From an uncultured Clostridia bacterium (GTDB taxonomy: Bacteria; Bacillota; Clostridia; TANB77; CAG-508): a stretch of DNA of 12,120 nucleotides. The stretch covers positions 1 to 12,120 of the forward strand of contig CAPZDM010000048.1 of NCBI GenBank assembly GCA_948745425.1, written 5' to 3'. Positions 5,301 through 11,931 of the stretch are shown piece by piece. The notes beneath the pieces were generated by a model. The model did not search any database, had not been told where the DNA came from, and saw nothing but the letters and a program-made list of their open reading frames with translations. Made by a program: the position numbers and the translations under genes. The first letter of the stretch is position 1, and every line of letters begins with the position of its first letter.

Positions 5301-5849
5301 ATTTGCATGGAACGATGCGTTATAAAATACTTCTTTAGAGCCATTACCTATCCTAATATAAGGAATCTGCTTACCCATAACGCTATTTCCAATAGAACCT
5401 ATTTGTAAAAAAGGATATATTCTTTTTAATGCAGAAATATTCATCTGTAATATATCATAAGTATAACTTATATTTGTAGGAACAATATAACCAAAAGGAA
5501 TAATAATACTCTGACCAATATATAAATTATTTGGATTAATACTAGGATTAGCATATAAAATCCTATTAACAGTAGTAGAAAACCTCTGTGCCAATGAATA
5601 CAAAGTATCACCACTTCTAATAGTATAACTACTATATCCATATATATAAGGATATAATGCATTCCAAGTACTAGTACCTACAATTCCATCAACTGTTAAA
5701 CCAAAATTTCTTTGAAACATTTTAACAGCATTTTCTGTATTTCTTCCAAAAATGCCATCAATTCTACCAACATATAAACCTAATTTATTTAAAGTACTTT
5801 GTAATAATTCAACCATAGGTCCAGTAGAACCTAACCTTAAAGTTTCCAT
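5295..5849 (-). pseudogene. PG-binding/LysM/M14 zinc peptidase, truncated by the element (5' part)
   Basis: The 184 remaining residues, read from 5849 leftward, contain a PG_binding_1 domain (about 5-62: GSTGPMVELLQ, VDGIVGTSTW), one LysM (about 74-119: YTIRSGDTLYSLAQRF to YIGQSIIIP) and the beginning of an M14 carboxypeptidase domain (about 127-184). The last residues, FHANE, hold the first zinc pair His181 and Glu184. The third zinc His and the catalytic Glu are missing, so the fragment cannot be catalytic. Intact relatives include gamma-D-glutamyl-diamino-acid endopeptidases acting on peptidoglycan stem peptides, some linked to sporulation. There is no signal peptide, as in the Bacillus sphaericus-type cytoplasmic/spore enzyme. 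A ribosome binding site, AAGAAAGGA, precedes ATG. Break position and adjacent integrase indicate site-specific insertion, not decay. Confidence 0.85.
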
Positions 5850-5929
5850 AATTAATATTTTCCTTTCTTAAAGTATAATTTTGATTATAAAAAGAGATAT
5901 AACTCTTAAAAATTAAAATCCCCATATAA

Positions 5930-5956
5930 TAAATTATGTAAAAACCAAAAAAGTGT
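5930..5956 (-). promoter_or_regulatory. Sigma-K-like promoter candidate of the peptidase gene
   Basis: On the minus strand AC (5956-5955), 16 bases, then CATAATTTA (5938-5930). This matches the published sigma-K pattern of an AC-containing -35 element and CATAnnnTA. The leader would be about 75-80 bases. Such short AT-rich motifs arise by chance in this base composition, so this is a candidate only. A TATAAT also occurs nearer the gene without a good -35. Confidence 0.35.
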
Positions 5957-5971
5957 TAGTATAAATCAAAT

Positions 5972-5993
5972 GGGCACAATTTTCATTGTGCCC
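5972..5993 (-). terminator. Terminator of the membrane-protein gene
   Basis: GGGCACAAT (5972-5980) pairs perfectly with ATTGTGCCC (5985-5993), loop TTTC, and lies 12 bases beyond the minus-strand stop at 6006. The minus-strand tract after it (ATTTGATTTAT) is U-rich but interrupted. It separates this gene from the peptidase gene, supporting separate promoters. Confidence 0.65.
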
Positions 5994-6005
5994 TATAATT
6001 AAAAA

Positions 6006-6425
6006 CTAATCTTCATAATAACAATTTTTTTTATTACAGAAAATGCAAATTAATAATTCTATAATACTAATAACAAGCGACACCAAAAAGAATGCTACAA
6101 TACCTATTAAAATTGTAACAGGAATACTAAAGGTAGCCAAACTAGTAATAGCTAAAGCAAATGCACTAGTAATTATAGCAGCAATAGAACTAGCAGCAAG
6201 AGTAGTTGTATTAATACAATCGCAAATATACTTTGGTGTACCAAAGATTATAGCGATTAAACCAATAAGCCCAAGAATACCTAAAATTAAAGTAATATAT
6301 ATTAATACTGACACTGTAGTTACAAGACCAATATAGAAAACAGAAGCTATTCCAATTGCTACTAATAGACTTGATAGAATATTAAATAATTTACATGAAC
6401 AAATATTGACTTTTTCTTTACACAT
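6006..6425 (-). CDS. Cysteine-rich four-helix membrane protein (139 aa)
   Basis: ATG (6425-6423) is preceded on the minus strand by AAGGAGG (6439-6433). The protein has four hydrophobic segments at about 14-34, 37-61, 75-97 and 101-130, with very short loops. Its eight cysteines are confined to the N-terminus (2, 9, 11), the loop between helices 2 and 3 (68, 70) and the C-terminal end (127, 130, 135). With four helices these places fall on one side of the membrane, so they could form a metal site or disulfide network. The charged termini (KEK, NKKN) favour the cytoplasmic side. I do not recognise the family. A sigma-K-like sequence directly upstream hints at a sporulation role shared with the neighbouring peptidase, but this is inference. 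The opposite-strand frame (6043-6336) has no ribosome binding site and is a shadow. Confidence 0.8.
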   Translation of the reverse strand: MCKEKVNICSCKLFNILSSLLVAIGIASVFYIGLVTTVSVLIYITLILGILGLIGLIAIIFGTPKYICDCINTTTLAASSIAAIITSAFALAITSLATFSIPVTILIGIVAFFLVSLVISIIELLICIFCNKKNCYYED

Positions 6426-6445
6426 AAATATTCCTCCTTACATTA

Positions 6446-6472
6446 TATAATATGAATATTAATAAAAATAGT
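6446..6472 (-). promoter_or_regulatory. Sigma-K-like promoter candidate of the membrane-protein gene
   Basis: On the minus strand AC (6472-6471), 16 bases, CATATTATA (6454-6446), fitting CATAnnnTA with the same 16-base spacing as the candidate before the peptidase gene. The start point would fall near 6440, giving a very short leader that still just includes AAGGAGG. An overlapping TATAAT (6447-6442) lacks a -35 and would start transcription inside the ribosome binding site, so it is less likely. Confidence 0.35.
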
Positions 6473-6559
6473 GAGAATATATTTAGACAATCATTCACCA
6501 AAAATAAATGGTATTCGTAAATTTTACCAACAATTATATAAAATAAATTATTATAAATA

Positions 6560-6587
6560 TTGCATTTATTGAAAAAAATGATATAAT
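6560..6587 (+). promoter_or_regulatory. Promoter of rubrerythrin
   Basis: TTGCAT (6560-6565), 16 bases, TATAAT (6582-6587), strengthened by an extended -10 TGA directly before the hexamer (6579-6581). Start near 6594, leader about 23 bases. A PerR-box-like sequence overlaps it (6581-6595). Confidence 0.75.
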
Positions 6588-6595
6588 AATTGAAA
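6581..6595 (+). promoter_or_regulatory. PerR-box-like sequence over the rubrerythrin -10 region
   Basis: ATATAAT-A-ATTGAAA matches 11 of 14 specified positions of the TTATAATnATTATAA PerR consensus and covers the -10 box and start site, where a repressor would act. Clostridial rubrerythrins are known PerR targets. The match is imperfect and the DNA AT-rich, so confidence is low. Confidence 0.3.
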
Positions 6596-6616
6596 AATAA
6601 ATATGGAGGTATAAAA

Positions 6617-7156
6617 ATGGAATTAAAAGGATCAAAAACAGAAATGAATTTGTTAGCAGCCTTTGCAGGAGAATCACAAGCAAGAACAAAATATACTTAT
6701 TTTGCAAGTAAAGCTAAAAAAGAAGGATATGAACAAATAGCAGCTATATTTTTAGAGACAGCAGAAAATGAAAAGGAACATGCAAAACTTTGGTTTAAAT
6801 TATTAAATGGAGGAGAAATTCCACCAACTAAAGAAAACTTAAAAGTAGCAGCAGAAGGAGAAAATTATGAATGGACAGATATGTATGCAGGATTTGCAAA
6901 GACAGCAAAAGAAGAAGGATTTGATAAAATTGCATACTTATTTGAAGCTGTAGGTAAAATAGAAAAAGAGCATGAAGAAAGATATTTAAAATTACTAGAT
7001 AATGTTGAAAATGGATTAGTATTCTCAAGGGATGGAGACAAAATATGGAAATGTAGAAACTGTGGACATATATGCATAGGAAAAGAAGCGCCAGCAGTAT
7101 GCCCAGTATGTGCACATCCACAAGCATTCTTTGAAATAAAAGCAGAGAATTATTAG
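6617..7156 (+). CDS. Rubrerythrin
   Basis: ATG 6617 follows GGAGGT (6605-6610). The in-frame TTG at 6590 precedes the predicted transcription start and is rejected. The 179-aa protein has a ferritin-like di-iron domain (about 1-135) with Glu19 (AGES), Glu52-x-x-His55 and Glu116-x-x-His119 as ligands. A C-terminal rubredoxin-type domain (about 142-176) carries Cys146-x2-Cys149 and Cys162-x2-Cys165. Rubrerythrins reduce hydrogen peroxide to water in the cytoplasm with electrons passed through the Fe(Cys)4 centre, protecting anaerobes from oxygen exposure. Domain order is the classical one (di-iron first), unlike reverse rubrerythrins. The gene is monocistronic, with its own promoter and terminator. 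Family assignment is secure; in-vivo substrate is from family knowledge. Confidence 0.96.
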   Translation: MELKGSKTEMNLLAAFAGESQARTKYTYFASKAKKEGYEQIAAIFLETAENEKEHAKLWFKLLNGGEIPPTKENLKVAAEGENYEWTDMYAGFAKTAKEEGFDKIAYLFEAVGKIEKEHEERYLKLLDNVENGLVFSRDGDKIWKCRNCGHICIGKEAPAVCPVCAHPQAFFEIKAENY

Positions 7157-7184
7157 AATAGAGGTTAGAATTTAGAGACAAGAA

Positions 7185-7211
7185 GGGCATAGGGGAGACC
7201 TATGCCTTTTT
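7185..7211 (+). terminator. Rho-independent terminator of rubrerythrin
   Basis: GGCATAGG (7186-7193) pairs perfectly with CCTATGCC (7199-7206), loop GGAGA, followed by TTTTT (7207-7211). It lies about 30 bases after the stop. Confidence 0.9.
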
Positions 7212-7230
7212 CAGTATATAAAAAATCGAA

Positions 7231-7258
7231 TGTAGGGGCGATTAGCAATCGCCCGTCC
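7231..7258. repeat. REP-like GC-rich palindrome
   Basis: TGTAGGGGCGATT-AGC-AATCGCCCGTCC contains a perfect 8-bp stem, GGGCGATT/AATCGCCC, with a three-base loop, GC-rich against an AT-rich background. It resembles the short 'GTAGGGGC...GCCC' interspersed palindromes seen between genes in many Clostridia. Only one copy is in the window. Confidence 0.5.
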
Positions 7259-7357
7259 TTCAAAGAAAAATACACTAACAAAATTGAAATATTTTACAAA
7301 AAATTGCATATAATATATATAGAGGAACACAAAAAAGCAAAAAAAACAGTAAAAGTA

Positions 7358-7386
7358 TTGACATTTAACTAAAAAGAATGTATAAT
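7358..7386 (+). promoter_or_regulatory. Promoter of the initiator tRNA
   Basis: Perfect TTGACA (7358-7363), 17 bases, perfect TATAAT (7381-7386). The start is near 7393, about 11 bases before the tRNA. A weaker upstream pair, TTGAAA (7284-7289) and TATAAT (7309-7314), has a poor 19-base spacer. Confidence 0.85.
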
Positions 7387-7403
7387 AAAATAGTTGTGTA
7401 CAT

Positions 7404-7479
7404 CGCGAGGTGGAGCAGTTGGCAGCTCGCAGGGCTCATAACCCTGAGGTCGTAAGTTCGAGTCTTACCCTCGCAACCA
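7404..7479 (+). tRNA. Initiator tRNA-fMet (CAT anticodon)
   Basis: A complete 76-base cloverleaf with encoded CCA. The acceptor stem CGCGAGG pairs with CCTCGCA, leaving the C1-A72 mismatch diagnostic of bacterial initiators. The D arm is GAGC/GCTC. The anticodon stem has the initiator-specific GGG/CCC pairs around CTCATAA, with anticodon CAT at 7437-7439. The T arm is GTAAG-TTCGAGT-CTTAC. It delivers formyl-methionine to start codons. It is transcribed alone from a near-consensus promoter and ended by the hairpin just after it. Confidence 0.97.
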
Positions 7480-7490
7480 AGAAAAACAAA

Positions 7491-7523
7491 GCACTTGCTA
7501 CATTTTAGCAAGTGTGTTTTTTT
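7491..7523 (+). terminator. Rho-independent terminator of tRNA-fMet
   Basis: CACTTGCTA (7492-7500) pairs with TAGCAAGTG (7506-7514), loop CATTT, followed by TGTTTTTTT. It lies 12 bases after the CCA end. Confidence 0.9.
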
Positions 7524-7560
7524 ACGTTTCACTTAATATATCACTTAATACTAGAAATAG

Positions 7561-7668
7561 GGTTATCAATCTTTTAACGAAGGAGAAGTTACTCCAGAGA
7601 TTGCTCATGAAATAGGAGTTAGACTTGCTGAAGAAATGTGCCTAAAATTTTTAAAAGAAATTTTGTAA
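7561..7668 (+). pseudogene. Relaxase (mobilisation nuclease) fragment
   Basis: In one frame this stretch reads GYQSFNEGEVTPEIAHEIG, then VRLAEEM, then CLKFLKEIL and a stop at 7666-7668. GYQSF-x-x-GEVTP-x-x-AHEIG-x-x-LAEE is a recognisable piece near the N-terminus of MobA/VirD2-type relaxases of conjugative elements. Upstream the frame is closed by several stops (7534-7560) and there is no start codon. After EEM the similarity ends, where relatives continue with W-G and the catalytic histidine region. It is therefore a remnant, about 35 codons, of a degraded conjugative element. Together with the restriction operon that follows it marks 7530-11931 as imported DNA. Recognition is from memory of the family, not a database search. 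Confidence 0.65.
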
Positions 7669-7744
7669 AAACTATTGTAAAAGAAACGAATGTTTCATAT
7701 ACTTATATCAGTATATTTTAATGATAAAAAATAGGTGGATTTTG

Positions 7745-7773
7745 TTGTTAAAAATCGTATTTTGTGATATAAA
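7745..7773 (+). promoter_or_regulatory. Probable promoter of the restriction-modification operon
   Basis: TTGTTA (7745-7750), 17 bases, TATAAA (7768-7773), with an extended -10 TGA (7765-7767). The leader is about 45 bases. Two small dyads lie upstream: GAAAC/GTTTC (7683-7696) and ATATACT/AGTATAT (7697-7716). No controller-protein gene is visible. Confidence 0.55.
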
Positions 7774-7822
7774 ATAAATTGAATATAAAATTTAATTTAC
7801 AATTGATAGTGTGGAGGGTGTT

Positions 7823-10027
7823 ATGAGCGAAGAGAAAACAAAGGGAATAATATCTAATAAATTAAAAAAACTAAAAAATTATCCGGGAGAACAAGATACT
7901 ATGGATAATGGAATTATTTGGTTCAAAGAAGATAGTTATAAATCAATTAAGGAATATAATTGGATAACTGAAACTTTAAAGATGGCTTCTAAAAATCAAA
8001 TGGAAAGATCATCTGGAACGCCAGACTTTGTGGTGTATAAAAGCAATGATGATATTATTCAAATAATAGAATGCAAAGGAAAGACTAACTATCACTCATC
8101 TTTAGAGGATATATCAGATTTTGCAAATGTAGGGTATGGAACAGAGGAAGAAACAAAAAATTATGCGATAAATGGAGTTTTATATTATGCATCATATTTT
8201 TGTGATAAATATGATGTTGTTGCGACAGCTATTTCAGGACAAACAAAATCAAACTTAAGAATTACATCATTTATTTGGCCTAAAAGAGGAAAAATAAGTG
8301 ATATTGCCATTTTAGAAGATGGAAGTGACCAAGAATGTTTTACAACATTAGATGATTATAAGGATACTATTCGTATAGTACTTGATAGAGATGCAGAAGA
8401 ACATGAAAGAATTCGTAGAGAACTTCGTAAATACACTTTGGCTTGTGCTTCTTTCTTGAGGGCAAATGGAATAGAAGATAATTTAAAGGCAGGATTTGTT
8501 TCTGCCATTGTTTTAGGACTTACAAATAAAGAATCAGAGCTATTTAAAATTGTAGAGCAGAATATTGTTAACATTAATAATTGTAAAACTAAAAAGTTTA
8601 ATGATACTATTGGAAGAAATGCTGTTAATAAACTAAAGCATGCATTATATGGTGAAGGAGAAAAAAATAGTATATCTTATATTAATGGTATCTTTGATAT
8701 AGATAATATTCCAGAAGGAAAAAGGACATCATTGAAAAAATTTTATGATTCACAATTATTATCGAAAGATGAATTACAAAATGCACCTAAACAACAAGGA
8801 AATTATTTTAAATATGGAGATACTGTATTATCAGCATGTATATATTCTCTTTATATAAATGTTATTTGCGTATTAGAACACTATAAAGGAATAGATGTAA
8901 TGGGAGAATTTTATACTACATTTCTTAGATTTACAAAAGGAAATGCAAAAGAGAAAGGAATAGTATTAACTCCTAAACATATTACGGATCTATTCTGTGA
9001 TATTGCAGAATACTATGGAGAAAAATTAACTGAAAATACAAAAATTGTAGATATTTGTTGTGGAACTGGAGCATTTTTAATATCTTCATTAGAAAGAATA
9101 AGAAAGAATATTAATGCAAGATCAATTACGAATGAACAGAAAAAAGAAGCATATGCTCTAGCACAAAAACAAAGTCTAATTGGAGTCGAAAAGGATTCTA
9201 GTATGTATGCTCTTGCATATGCAAATATGAGATTTCATGGAGATGGAAAATCTAATTTATTTAACTGTTCATCCTTAATGTCTGATTCTTATAATCCTAT
9301 TGATACTAGTGGAGAAACATATGTTGATGGAGAAATAGCACATTTAAATGAAGTACTTGAATCTTTTGGAGAAATTGATTTTGGAATGATAAATCCACCA
9401 TATTCATTAGCAAAGAATGATGATAAAAAGGCTAGAGAGAGAAACTATCCAGAGGAAACGGCTTCAGATGTTGTTATTCAAAAAGGTCAAGATGAATTAG
9501 ACTTTATTGCTTCTATGCTTCATTATTTAAAAAAGGGGGGAATAGGTATAGCAATTGTCCCTATGTCTTGTGCAGGTAATAGTGGGGCTAAGTTGAGAAA
9601 AGAAATATTAAAACATCATACATTATTAGCATGTATGACAATGCCAAGTCAATTGTTTTTTGATAGCCATGTAGGAACAGCAACATGTATTATGGTATTT
9701 AAGTCACATTTTCCACATGATGAGAATAAATCAGTATTTTTTGGAAGATGGCTAGATGATGGATTTAAGGTAATTCCCCATAATGGAAGAAAGGATGCTG
9801 GAAAATGGAGAACAATAGAGAAAAAATGGATTAACCAAATAGATGGTGTCTCACAACCAAATGATAAAGTTTTTGTAAATAAAAAGATAAAAATAGGAGA
9901 CGAAGCATTAGCAGAGGCGTATATAAAAACAGATTATTCAAAATTAACAGAAAAAAACTTTGAAAAAACATTAAAAAAATATGCTTTATTTAAATATATG
10001 GACGAAAATGCTTTGATGGAGGAATAA
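7823..10027 (+). CDS. Fused endonuclease / N6-adenine methyltransferase (type IIB, BcgI-A-like)
   Basis: ATG 7823 follows GGAGGG (7813-7818); the GTG at 7811 overlaps that site. The 734-aa protein starts with a PD-(D/E)XK-type nuclease domain (about 40-150: Glu50, TPDF with Asp68, then IIECKGK with Glu83 and Lys85). A helical connector (about 190-370) follows. The HsdM-like gamma-class methyltransferase has motif X region KEKGIVLTPKHITDL (376-390), motif I DICCGTGAFL (410-419), GVEKD (454-458) and motif IV NPPY (524-527). Nuclease plus methylase in one chain, with a separate two-TRD specificity protein next door, is the BcgI (type IIB) arrangement, in which the complex methylates adenines at, or cuts on both sides of, a bipartite site. 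There is no HsdR translocase. All catalytic motifs look intact. A type IIG or type I-like variant is the alternative. Confidence 0.85.
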   Translation: MSEEKTKGIISNKLKKLKNYPGEQDTMDNGIIWFKEDSYKSIKEYNWITETLKMASKNQMERSSGTPDFVVYKSNDDIIQIIECKGKTNYHSSLEDISDFANVGYGTEEETKNYAINGVLYYASYFCDKYDVVATAISGQTKSNLRITSFIWPKRGKISDIAILEDGSDQECFTTLDDYKDTIRIVLDRDAEEHERIRRELRKYTLACASFLRANGIEDNLKAGFVSAIVLGLTNKESELFKIVEQNIVNINNCKTKKFNDTIGRNAVNKLKHALYGEGEKNSISYINGIFDIDNIPEGKRTSLKKFYDSQLLSKDELQNAPKQQGNYFKYGDTVLSACIYSLYINVICVLEHYKGIDVMGEFYTTFLRFTKGNAKEKGIVLTPKHITDLFCDIAEYYGEKLTENTKIVDICCGTGAFLISSLERIRKNINARSITNEQKKEAYALAQKQSLIGVEKDSSMYALAYANMRFHGDGKSNLFNCSSLMSDSYNPIDTSGETYVDGEIAHLNEVLESFGEIDFGMINPPYSLAKNDDKKARERNYPEETASDVVIQKGQDELDFIASMLHYLKKGGIGIAIVPMSCAGNSGAKLRKEILKHHTLLACMTMPSQLFFDSHVGTATCIMVFKSHFPHDENKSVFFGRWLDDGFKVIPHNGRKDAGKWRTIEKKWINQIDGVSQPNDKVFVNKKIKIGDEALAEAYIKTDYSKLTEKNFEKTLKKYALFKYMDENALMEE

Positions 10028-10029
10028 TA

Positions 10030-11124
10030 ATGATTGATATATCAAATTGGAAAGAATTCAAATTATCAAAAATAATTCCAGATATTCATAATGCAAAAGC
10101 TTATAATAATTCTGACTTAATGGATTCTGATACAGATGATTATGTTTTATATATAACTAGAACTGATAGCAAAAATGGTGTATCAAGATATATAGCTAAT
10201 GAAGAGTATGAAGGATTAGAAGAAGCAAATGCAATTACAATAGGTGATACTACAGCAACAATTTATTTCCAAGATAGACCATTTATAGCTGGACCACATA
10301 TTATTATTTTAAGAGCACCATGGTTTAATAAATATACTGGTTTATTTTTAGTGTCAATATTAAATATGGAAAAGGACAAATATCCAATATTTGGGAGATC
10401 TTTTTCAAAAGATTTAATAAGAAATACAAAAGTATTTCTTCCTGCTGATAAAAATGGAAATCCAGATTACAATTATATGGAAGAATATATGAAATCATTA
10501 AATGCAGATGTCACAACTATTCCAGACTACTTTTTAAATGAAGGATATGATAAAGCTTGTTGGTATATGGACAACATCGATGAAGGAAAATTCGAAAAAG
10601 AATATGCAAGTAAGAAGATAAATAATAAAATAGACTTGTCTGATAGAGAGTGGAAGGATTTTAAATTGGGTGATAAGCATATTTTTGATATTCAACGTGG
10701 AGACTCTGTTTATATAAAAAATATGAATGAAGGAGATATTCCATATGTAAGTACAACGAGAGAAAACAATGGAATTACAACTTATGTTTCAGAAAGTAAC
10801 AGAGAAGGAAATTTAATAACTTTAGCATACGATGGAAGTATAGGAGCATGCTTTTATCAATCAAATCCTTTTTTTGCGAGTGAAAAAATTGTGACAATAG
10901 ATTTAGTGCAACATGAATTAAACGAATATATAGCAATGTTTTTAATACCAATAATTCAATTAGAATCAAAGATGTATGCATATGGAGGAAGAAAATGGAC
11001 GGTAGAGCAACAATTAAAAGAGACAAAAATAAAATTACCTGTAAATGAGAAAAATAGACCAGATTTTGAATTCATGGAGAAATATATTAAGTCATTACCA
11101 TATAGTGTTAATTTAAAGATGTAA
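10030..11124 (+). CDS. Specificity subunit with two tandem TRDs (BcgI-B/HsdS-like)
   Basis: ATG 10030 lies two bases after the upstream stop and 7 bases after GGAGG (10018-10022), so translation is coupled. The 364-aa protein is an internal duplication. Residues about 7-157 and 208-356 share WKxFKL, a Tyr-x-x-x-Thr...NG-(V/I)-x-x-Y strand, an I-T-(I/L)-x-x-D turn, (F/Y)-Q-x-x-PF-x-A, a Y-x-x-x-GR segment and the ending LP-x-x-x-x-x-x-PD-(Y/F)-x-(Y/F)-ME-x-Y-x-KSL. Each copy is a target-recognition domain plus conserved helix. The two copies differ strongly inside, so they should read two different half-sites of an asymmetric bipartite target. It guides the fused nuclease-methylase encoded just before it. 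Length agrees with BcgI-B-type subunits and nothing is truncated. Confidence 0.88.
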   Translation: MIDISNWKEFKLSKIIPDIHNAKAYNNSDLMDSDTDDYVLYITRTDSKNGVSRYIANEEYEGLEEANAITIGDTTATIYFQDRPFIAGPHIIILRAPWFNKYTGLFLVSILNMEKDKYPIFGRSFSKDLIRNTKVFLPADKNGNPDYNYMEEYMKSLNADVTTIPDYFLNEGYDKACWYMDNIDEGKFEKEYASKKINNKIDLSDREWKDFKLGDKHIFDIQRGDSVYIKNMNEGDIPYVSTTRENNGITTYVSESNREGNLITLAYDGSIGACFYQSNPFFASEKIVTIDLVQHELNEYIAMFLIPIIQLESKMYAYGGRKWTVEQQLKETKIKLPVNEKNRPDFEFMEKYIKSLPYSVNLKM

Positions 11125-11178
11125 CTTGAGATATTTAGAATATTATGAAAAAATAAGATATTGAAAGAAGAAAATAAT

Positions 11179-11931
11179 ATGGAAAATAATAAAGGTGTAA
11201 TTTATATTTTAACTAACCCATCTTTTCCTAAATATGTTAAGATTGGGTATTCAAATAATGTTAATAAAAGACTTGAAGAATTAAATAGGAGTGAATGCAT
11301 ACCATTTGCGTTTAGATTGTATGCATATTATAAAGTTGAAAATAGACTTTCTGATAAAAAAGTACATGAATTAATAGATGGATTAAATCCTGAATTAAGG
11401 AGTGTAGAAAATATAAATGGAAAAGAAAGAAAAAGAGAGTTCTATGCTATGCCAAAAGAGCAAGCCTATAATATATTAAAATCAATAGCAACGATAAATA
11501 ATTTAGAAGATAATCTTGTATTAGTTGAACCAACTAAAGAAGAAATAGAAGATGAGGAAGAAGCAGCTGATATTGAGAATACTACATTAAATTTTGAACA
11601 ATTTTATATTAATAAAAATGAAAAACTTATAAAACTTCATGAAAAATTATTTAATGAATTTAAAAGTATTTATAGTGAAGTATATGAAGAAGTGAAGCCA
11701 AATTATATTGCTATAAGAAATGAAAAGGGCAAAAATATATGTGAAGTACATATATATAAATCAAAGATTTTGATAATAACTAGAGAACCTAAAAATGAAA
11801 AACTATTAATAGGCGAAAAAGTTCCAGAGAAATACTTGTGGTCTTTAAACTATAGAGTGTATTTTGATAATGAAAAAGATATTGATACAGTAGTGGAAAT
11901 TTTAAAAGATGTATATGAACAAATAAAATAA
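11179..11931 (+). CDS. GIY-YIG (T5orf172-type) protein with DUF5655-like C-terminus
   Basis: I favour ATG 11179 (weak AAAGAAG upstream) over TTG 11161, which has no ribosome binding site. The 250-aa protein begins with a GIY-YIG fold of the T5orf172/MUG113 type: GVIYIL (6-11), YVKIGYS (19-25), Arg31 in NKRLEELN and Glu87 in KREFY, with the catalytic-type Arg and Glu preserved. An acidic linker (about 118-135) follows. The C-terminal part (about 140-250) has a Leu-rich helix, NYIAIRNEKGKNICEVHIYK and a final DTVVEILKDVYEQIK helix that resemble DUF5655. It starts 54 bases after the specificity gene with no terminator between, so it is probably the third gene of the restriction operon. DNA binding or nicking is expected of the N-domain. 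Its role beside a BcgI-like enzyme is unknown. Confidence 0.8.
   Translation: MENNKGVIYILTNPSFPKYVKIGYSNNVNKRLEELNRSECIPFAFRLYAYYKVENRLSDKKVHELIDGLNPELRSVENINGKERKREFYAMPKEQAYNILKSIATINNLEDNLVLVEPTKEEIEDEEEAADIENTTLNFEQFYINKNEKLIKLHEKLFNEFKSIYSEVYEEVKPNYIAIRNEKGKNICEVHIYKSKILIITREPKNEKLLIGEKVPEKYLWSLNYRVYFDNEKDIDTVVEILKDVYEQIK

Noticed and set aside
6043..6336. Plus-strand open frame opposite the membrane protein
   Set aside because: No Shine-Dalgarno or promoter; the minus-strand gene has AAGGAGG, a transmembrane pattern and a terminator.
6828..7190. Minus-strand open frames opposite rubrerythrin
   Set aside because: Low-complexity shadows of a securely identified gene.
7404..7479. tRNA-fMet as integration site of the downstream patch
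   Set aside because: No second copy of the tRNA 3' end appears before the window ends and no integrase accompanies the patch, so there is no evidence.
8356..8574. Minus-strand open frame inside the methyltransferase gene
   Set aside because: Short, without ribosome binding site, inside a gene with intact catalytic motifs.
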